From Bacteroidota bacterium (GTDB taxonomy: Bacteria; Bacteroidota; Bacteroidia; AKYH767-A; OLB10): a stretch of DNA of 64,000 nucleotides. The notes under the pieces were generated by a model. It was not told the origin of the DNA and did not search any database. It worked only from the letters and a program-made list of their open reading frames with translations. The DNA is taken from positions 1 to 64,000 of the forward strand of contig JADKDR010000007.1 of NCBI GenBank assembly GCA_016714535.1. Direction: 5' to 3'. This document shows, in pieces, positions 58,299 through 64,000 of the stretch. Each line of letters opens with the position of its first letter. Position 1 is the first letter of the stretch. The translations under genes were made by a program, and so were the position numbers.

Positions 58299-59951
58299 AT
58301 GACTCCTATCAAACGATTCTGGCTACTGTTGCATGAGGACAGACGCGAAATTAACAGCATCTATATTTATGCGATTTTTAGTGGTATTATTAGCCTTACA
58401 CTACCCTTAGGCATACAGTCTATAATTAACCTAATACAAGGTGGTCGGATTTCATATTCCTATGTACTACTGGTGGCAGTGGTGCTTGTTGGTTTGGCTT
58501 TTAACGGAGTTTTGCATATTATGCAAATGCGTATTATCGAAGATATTCAACAGAAAGTATTTGTAAGGTCGGCCTTTGACTTTACCTTTCGTATTCCAAA
58601 AATATCGCCAAAGGCCATGGAAAGCGTATATGCTCCTGAGTTAATGAACCGATTTTTTGATACACTAACGCTTCAAAAAGGATTACCGAAAATTTTGATA
58701 GAGTTACCTTCTGCAGCTATACAGATTTTGTTTGGATTGGCATTATTATCATTCTATCATCCGGTATTTATTCTTTTTAGTGTTTTGCTAATTATAGTAA
58801 TGTGGACCATTTTTAGATTTACATTTAAAGAAGGTTTACGAACAAGTATTATTGAAAGCAAATACAAATACAGGGCTGCAGCATGGCTCGAAGAACTTGC
58901 ACGCACACGCGACTTGTTCAGGCAAGCCTTGTTTTCAGCATTGCCTCTGCGCCATACCGATTCCAATACCGGCACCTACCTATGGGCTCGCGAAAAACAT
59001 TTTTCTATTCTTAGAAAACAGTTTTATCTATTCGTTGTATTTAAAATATTTATAGCTGCTGGGTTACTTATCATTGGTGGATTGTTAGTATTAAATCAGA
59101 AAATAAACATAGGACAATTTGTTGCAGCCGAAATCATAATTCTTCTGGTATTAAATAGTGTTGAAAAGCTGGTTTTATATTTAGAAAGCATTTATGATGT
59201 GCTTACCTCGCTTGAAAAAATTGGCGAGGTGATGGATATGCCTATCGAAATTAAGGAAAAGAGCGACCTCACTTTTAATAACCCACTTACAAACCTAATA
59301 ATCGAGTTCAATAATGTTAGTTTTAAGTATAGCAATCAAACAAAAAATGTACTCAATAATATTAACATAAATCTCTCTACCAACAGTATTATAAACATTG
59401 ATGGTAAAAGCGATAGCGGAAAGTCAACATTTCTACACTTGCTTGCTGGCATGTTAAACCCAACCGAAGGTAACATTACGATTAACTCTATTCCGTTATC
59501 AGTGTTTAAGTATAACCAAAACTATAGCATGACTTTTAATAGTTATGCCCATGGAAAATTATTTGAAGGCACTATACTTGAAAATATAACACTTGGTGAA
59601 AAAATCGACTATGAAGAAATAGTAGAACTAAATAAAAAATTGTTTTTGCAAGATTATATAAACCAACTGCCAAATGGCATAGAAACGCAATTGATGAGCG
59701 AAGGAATTGGTCTTAGCAAAAGCAACATTCAAAAGATATTGCTTGCACGCAGTATTATTTGCAAGCCACGCATTCTTATGCTGGAACACTGCCCTGAACA
59801 TATTTCAATTGCAGAACGTGCAGAAATATACGAATACATTACCTCAAAAGAACATAGCTGGATTGTAATTACTGCTAATGCTGATGAATTACTGGCAAGG
59901 ATGTGCACTAAAACTATAAAGTTACAAGATGGTCAGGTTAGTATAGCTTGA
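58299..59951 (+). CDS. ABC half-transporter with degenerate ATPase domain
   Basis: A 550-aa protein. Residues 15-300 are a six-helix ABC exporter domain without a C39 peptidase. Residues 325-545 are the nucleotide-binding domain. Walker A (DGKSDSGKST) is sound, but the signature is LSKSN rather than LSGGQ, Walker B ends ILMLEHCPE instead of LLLDEATS, the Q-loop region reads MTFNSYAHG, and the H-loop His is Asn (VITANADE). Such a domain could bind ATP but would hydrolyse it poorly, unless this family uses other residues. Next to HlyD and TolC-type genes it would form a type I-like export system. Confidence 0.88.
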   Translation: MTPIKRFWLLLHEDRREINSIYIYAIFSGIISLTLPLGIQSIINLIQGGRISYSYVLLVAVVLVGLAFNGVLHIMQMRIIEDIQQKVFVRSAFDFTFRIPKISPKAMESVYAPELMNRFFDTLTLQKGLPKILIELPSAAIQILFGLALLSFYHPVFILFSVLLIIVMWTIFRFTFKEGLRTSIIESKYKYRAAAWLEELARTRDLFRQALFSALPLRHTDSNTGTYLWAREKHFSILRKQFYLFVVFKIFIAAGLLIIGGLLVLNQKINIGQFVAAEIIILLVLNSVEKLVLYLESIYDVLTSLEKIGEVMDMPIEIKEKSDLTFNNPLTNLIIEFNNVSFKYSNQTKNVLNNININLSTNSIINIDGKSDSGKSTFLHLLAGMLNPTEGNITINSIPLSVFKYNQNYSMTFNSYAHGKLFEGTILENITLGEKIDYEEIVELNKKLFLQDYINQLPNGIETQLMSEGIGLSKSNIQKILLARSIICKPRILMLEHCPEHISIAERAEIYEYITSKEHSWIVITANADELLARMCTKTIKLQDGQVSIA

Positions 59952-59969
59952 TATAAAAAATAATACAAC

Positions 59970-61328
59970 ATGTTGAACATAGGTAAACAATCAATAGTAA
60001 ACGAGATAAAGGTTAATGAACTAAAGACATTAACTTATGTTGGAAAACTGACGAGGCGAAAAACACTACCTCGTATATTAATCGCTTTAGCAATAGTGAT
60101 AGTACTATTTCTTTTTCTGCCATGGACTCAAAATATACGATCAAGTGGTGCAGTTACAGCACTGAAACCGGAACAACGCCCGCAAGCCATTAATGCAGTA
60201 ATAGCAGGAAAAATAGATAAATGGTATGTGCGCGAAGGCGACTTTGTGCAGAAAGGAGATACGATTGTATATATTACTGAAATTAAAGAACAATACTTTG
60301 ATCCAAACCTGATTCAAAATTTGAGTAAACAAATTCAGAATAAACAATCGGGCATAGGTTCCTATACCAGCAAGATTGGTGCACTAAGCTCACAGATTAT
60401 GGCATTGCAAAATGCTCAGGTAATTAAATTGGAACAAGCACGTAACAAAGTACTACAGGCAGATTTCAAAATTAAAATTGACAGTGCCGACTTTACCAAT
60501 GCAACAATTGCGCATCAAATTGCTGAGCAGCAATTTCAGCGAATGAAAGAAATGTATGACAAAGGATTGAAATCGCTGACAGATTTAGAAACCCGCAGTT
60601 TAAAATTGCAGGAAACGCTGGCAAAAAAAGTGAGTGCTCAAAACAAATTTGAAAACACAAAAAATGAATATACAAATGCACAAATAGAGCTTAGTTCAAT
60701 TAATGCAGATTACAATGAAAAAATATCAAAGGTACAATCGGACCAGGCAACAGCCTTTGGGGCTATGTATGATGCCGAAGCCGATGTTACCAAGATGTAT
60801 AATCAATTGGCTAATTACAATATTCGCAATAAATTTTATTATATCACTGCGGCACAAAATGGATTTATTACCAAAGCTGTTAAATTTGGAATTGGCGAAG
60901 TGGTTAAAGAAGGAGAAGAACTTATTACCATCATGCCTTCTGATTTTGAACTGGCTGTAGAAACGTATGTCAATCCGATTGACTTACCACTTGTTTCAAT
61001 AGGCACTGCTGTTCGTGTTCAATTTGATGGATGGCCGGCAATTGTATTTTCGGGATGGCCCACTATTTCATATGGTGCATATGGTGGTGTTGTGGTATCA
61101 ATGGATAAGTTTGTGAGCCCCAACGGTAAATACCGAATACTAGTTGCCGCGGACCCCAAAGAACATGCTTGGCCTAATGCTTTGCAATTAGGTGCTGCAA
61201 CACAAAGCTTAATGATGTTAAAAAATGTTCCGGTGTGGTACGAGATATGGCGGCAGTTAAATGCCTTCCCACCTGATTACTATGTTAGCCAGGCAAAAAA
61301 TACAAAAACAGAAAATTCAAAAAAGTGA
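59970..61328 (+). CDS. HlyD-family membrane fusion protein
   Basis: A 452-aa protein with one N-terminal helix near residues 33-50 (RILIALAIVIVLFLFLPWTQ), a lipoyl-like segment (VIAGKIDKWYVREGDFVQKG), a long coiled-coil hairpin (residues 110-260) and a beta-barrel end (PSDFELAVETYVNPIDLPLV, GTAVRVQFDGWPAI). It links the inner-membrane exporter to the outer-membrane channel. It lies 18 bp after the ABC gene and its stop overlaps the TolC gene frame. Confidence 0.9.
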   Translation: MLNIGKQSIVNEIKVNELKTLTYVGKLTRRKTLPRILIALAIVIVLFLFLPWTQNIRSSGAVTALKPEQRPQAINAVIAGKIDKWYVREGDFVQKGDTIVYITEIKEQYFDPNLIQNLSKQIQNKQSGIGSYTSKIGALSSQIMALQNAQVIKLEQARNKVLQADFKIKIDSADFTNATIAHQIAEQQFQRMKEMYDKGLKSLTDLETRSLKLQETLAKKVSAQNKFENTKNEYTNAQIELSSINADYNEKISKVQSDQATAFGAMYDAEADVTKMYNQLANYNIRNKFYYITAAQNGFITKAVKFGIGEVVKEGEELITIMPSDFELAVETYVNPIDLPLVSIGTAVRVQFDGWPAIVFSGWPTISYGAYGGVVVSMDKFVSPNGKYRILVAADPKEHAWPNALQLGAATQSLMMLKNVPVWYEIWRQLNAFPPDYYVSQAKNTKTENSKK

Positions 61329-61336
61329 TTACGATA

Positions 61337-62737
61337 ATGAAAGCCTTGTACATTTCTTTTTGCCTATTACTTGGTGCGCTTTATAATTGCAAAGCCGATA
61401 CGACCATGGTACTGAAATATTCAGACTTCATGCAAATGGTCATTACAAATCATCCGGTTAGCAAAGCAGCAAGGTTAATGGTAGATAGAGGTGCCATGGC
61501 CGAACAACAAGCGCGTGGAAATTTTGACCCTAAACTCTTTGGTGTTTACGATCAGAAATTTTTCGAGTCGAAAAATTATTTTGCCCTGTTGAATAGTGGC
61601 TTAAAAATTCCAACATGGTATGGTATCGAATTTAAAGGTGGCTATGAAACTAACAATGGCGTTTTTTTAAATGATGAAAACACCACACCCTCATCAGGCC
61701 TTTGGTATGCCGGAATATCGATTCCCGTTGGGCAAGGATTGTTTATAGATGAGCGCAGAGCGGCATTGCGCAAAGCTAAACTGATAAATCAGGCATCGCT
61801 ATCACAACAAATTCTGGCGCAAAACGAATTATGTTACGATGCGGGAAAAGCTTACTGGGATTGGTTTTTGGCCTTCAATCAACAACGAATTGCTATAGAG
61901 GCTTACAATGCTACCAACCAACGCTTGCAGGCTGTAGTTGAAAGCGAACGCGCGGGCGACCGCAGCAAGGTAGATACACTTGAGGCTTCTATACAAATGC
62001 AGGAGCGTTATGTAAGCATGTTACAAAGTCGCATTGAACTAAACAATAAAACACTTTGGCTTAGCACGTTTATTTGGAACGACAACGATGAACCCTTGCA
62101 AATTAATGATAACCTGGTAGCACCCGACTATGCAGCTGCCGAACAGGAATTTGACAAAATGCTGCCGCCCAATTTGAATGATACCGGAGCTATAAATAAT
62201 CATCCCCTGATATATTATTACCAGGTAGAACTGCGTAAATTAAGGATTGATCAGGAGCTAAAATCAGAAAAACTTAAACCGGTGGTTGATCTCAATTACA
62301 ATCTATTACAAAACAATGCGAATATTAATAACCTGAATACTGAAAACTACAAATGGGGTGTATCTGTAGGTTTCCCGATATTTATTAGAAAGGAACGTGC
62401 AGAATTAAAACTTGCGAAAATCAAGGTGAAGGAAGTAGAGCTTGACTTAGAAAACAAACGTGTGCAACTTAATAACAAACTGCAGATGGGTGTTCGCGAA
62501 TTAGAAATTGTAACCGATCAGGTAAACTTTTACGGCAAAACACTCACCGATCAGATGTCGCTGCTTAATGCTGAACGCTCGCTATTTGATGCAGGCGAGA
62601 GTAACTTGTTTATGATTAATGCTCGCGAATCTGCTTATATTAATGCATCAAATAAATATGTTGACCTGATTTCGAAAAAATATAAAGCAGCATTATTTAC
62701 TGCATACTCATTGGGTATGATATCTCAAATGAAATAG
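61337..62737 (+). CDS. TolC-family outer-membrane channel protein
   Basis: The frame opens with GTG at 61325, but ATG 61337 gives a clean signal peptide (MKALYISFCLLLGALYNCKA), so I use it (466 aa). The mature chain has the two-fold helical-hairpin repeats of outer-membrane efflux proteins, with ARGNFDPKLFGVYDQKFFES, long helices (SQQILAQNELCYDAGKAYWD, ELDLENKRVQLNNK-like text) and ESAYINASNKYVDLISKKYK. It is the exit duct of the export system encoded upstream. Confidence 0.9.
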   Translation: MKALYISFCLLLGALYNCKADTTMVLKYSDFMQMVITNHPVSKAARLMVDRGAMAEQQARGNFDPKLFGVYDQKFFESKNYFALLNSGLKIPTWYGIEFKGGYETNNGVFLNDENTTPSSGLWYAGISIPVGQGLFIDERRAALRKAKLINQASLSQQILAQNELCYDAGKAYWDWFLAFNQQRIAIEAYNATNQRLQAVVESERAGDRSKVDTLEASIQMQERYVSMLQSRIELNNKTLWLSTFIWNDNDEPLQINDNLVAPDYAAAEQEFDKMLPPNLNDTGAINNHPLIYYYQVELRKLRIDQELKSEKLKPVVDLNYNLLQNNANINNLNTENYKWGVSVGFPIFIRKERAELKLAKIKVKEVELDLENKRVQLNNKLQMGVRELEIVTDQVNFYGKTLTDQMSLLNAERSLFDAGESNLFMINARESAYINASNKYVDLISKKYKAALFTAYSLGMISQMK

Positions 62738-62826
62738 CTAAACTAAAACGTATGTTTGCTTGTATAATTAAAAACAAAAAAATGCATCAGATCAAGAAAA
62801 AAAAACAACCTCTAACAATATAAAAA

Positions 62827-64000
62827 ATGAGAATAGCTTATATCCTAATTTTATTAATGGCATGCAGTGCCACTCTTACAGCGCAATCTGCTAACCGCAT
62901 AGAAGCAATCCGATTGGTTCAAGAAGGAGACAACAGGATTAGGACAGGTGATTTATTTAATGCCATATTCAGTTACACCCATGCCATACAAACGGATGTA
63001 ACTTTTGCCGATGCCTATATTAAGCGAGCCTTGCTTCACGAAAAAATGGGAAATTACAATCAGGCATCCAAAGATTTGACGATTGCTTTGGATATCAACC
63101 CTTACTCATTCTATATTTATGACAAACGTGCAAAATTAAAAATACTGGCAATGGACTATAAAGGTGCTATTGATGATATAAATAAGGCGATTGCATTGGA
63201 GGGTTTGAATAAGTCGGAGCAAGAACAGTTGGTTGAAGATTATATACTTGCCCAAAATTTTACATTGGCTGTTTCGCTGGCTGATTCTTTGTCTAAAACC
63301 AATAAAAATGATTCGTACAGTTTACTCCTGCTTGCTTTATCTAATTATAATGCTGCGGAATATAATGCAGCCGAAGAACAAGCCAGGAAACTTGTAACTG
63401 ACGATTCATTGGGTGCAATGGCCAACAATATTTTAGGATTGATAGCAATGAAGCGAAATAATTTTTCAGAAGCCATAAAATATCTGAACACCTCATTAGC
63501 CTTAAACCCGGGCTTTGAACAGGCATACTACAATCGTTCTATTGCTTACAGGATGAGCGACAAAAAAGATTTAGCACAAAATGACTTAAACAAAGCCATT
63601 GAGCTCAGTAAAGAAAACTCAAAGATATATTTTGCACGAGCGTTGGTACGTAAAGAATTAGGCGACCTGCAAGGAAGTTTAAGCGATTATGATATGGCCA
63701 TAAAAAACGCACCCCAATACAGCGATGCATTGTATAACCGCGCTTATTTAAAAAAGTTTATGGGCGATTATAGTGGGGCCATCGATGACATCAATACGGT
63801 TATTTCTCAAAACCCTGCAGCTGCCGAAAATTATAATATGCGTGGAAACATTCAACTTTTATTTTCCAATTATAAAGAAGCTATTGACGACTATAGCAAG
63901 GCAATTAGTTATAAAAGTGATTATGCCGAAGCCCATTACAATCGTGCTATTGCATATGTAATGCTTTACCGGATTAATGAGGCCTGTCAGGATTTTGATT
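62827..64000 (+). CDS. TPR-repeat protein, cut by window end
   Basis: From ATG 62827 the frame is open to the end of the window (391 codons, no stop). It begins with a signal peptide (MRIAYILILLMACSATLTAQ) and then eleven or so tetratricopeptide repeats such as GDLFNAIFSYTHAIQTDV, KNNFSEAIKYLNTSLALNPG-like text and NYKEAIDDYSKAISYKSDYA. It is probably a periplasmic protein-binding scaffold. It follows the tolC-like gene by 90 bp, so it may be the last member of the export operon. Confidence 0.9.
   Translation, partial: MRIAYILILLMACSATLTAQSANRIEAIRLVQEGDNRIRTGDLFNAIFSYTHAIQTDVTFADAYIKRALLHEKMGNYNQASKDLTIALDINPYSFYIYDKRAKLKILAMDYKGAIDDINKAIALEGLNKSEQEQLVEDYILAQNFTLAVSLADSLSKTNKNDSYSLLLLALSNYNAAEYNAAEEQARKLVTDDSLGAMANNILGLIAMKRNNFSEAIKYLNTSLALNPGFEQAYYNRSIAYRMSDKKDLAQNDLNKAIELSKENSKIYFARALVRKELGDLQGSLSDYDMAIKNAPQYSDALYNRAYLKKFMGDYSGAIDDINTVISQNPAAAENYNMRGNIQLLFSNYKEAIDDYSKAISYKSDYAEAHYNRAIAYVMLYRINEACQDFD

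Overview
The window looks like a chromosomal segment of a member of the Bacteroidota (probably Chitinophagales/Sphingobacteriales-like, but I cannot place it further without alignment). The evidence is a Bacteroidota-type 16S gene, promoters of the form TTG-N19-TAnnTTTG, several proteins with type IX secretion C-terminal domains, a PorQ-like protein, and a mutL-rhomboid-rhomboid block.

Region 1 (1 to about 32.2 kb) is an accessory region. Every intact or broken gene in it is on the + strand. It begins with a small lipoprotein, a membrane-anchored AraC-type regulator, three secreted beta-propeller proteins with type IX sorting tails, an alpha/beta hydrolase and S41 peptidases. From about 11.6 kb, blocks of one to three genes alternate with 300-600 bp composite intergenic repeats. 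The genes include a TPR-adenylate cyclase, a decayed DUF4143 ATPase, an NAD(P)-binding DUF2867 protein, an ABC ATPase with an ABC-permease/M1-peptidase fusion, a lipoprotein beta-carbonic anhydrase with an SbtA-type bicarbonate transporter, a WG-repeat protein, and a Fic-MscS-DUF2490 operon. The repeats share modules (called A, B, core and C here). The core, read on the minus strand, still encodes the start of an IS1182-like transposase. Outer ends resemble inverted CTAAC...GTTAG. Several genes here carry single in-frame stops or are plainly decaying.

Region 2 (32.6-42.3 kb) is ordinary genome on both strands: NUDIX hydrolase, SixA-like phosphatase with acyl-CoA dehydrogenase, a type IX secreted protein with a consensus promoter, cyanophycinase, a TIM-barrel-like lipoprotein and ComEC.

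Region 3 (42.8-48.1 kb) is a complete rRNA operon: two tandem consensus promoters, boxA-like sites, 16S, tRNA-Ile(GAT), tRNA-Ala(TGC), 23S, 5S and a terminator.

Region 4 (48.2-64 kb) holds a putative porin, PorQ, glyA, three rhomboid-family genes around mutL, and a tripartite export cluster (TetR, ABC half-transporter with a degenerate ATPase domain, HlyD-type adaptor, TolC-type channel) followed by a TPR protein that runs off the window.

Four genes (SBBP propeller, porin, one rhomboid, mutL) are each broken by one 1-nt change in an A or T run, and the 16S gene lacks one G in a nearly universal site. Sequencing error is the simplest explanation for these; the multiple stops in the DUF4143 gene look like real decay.
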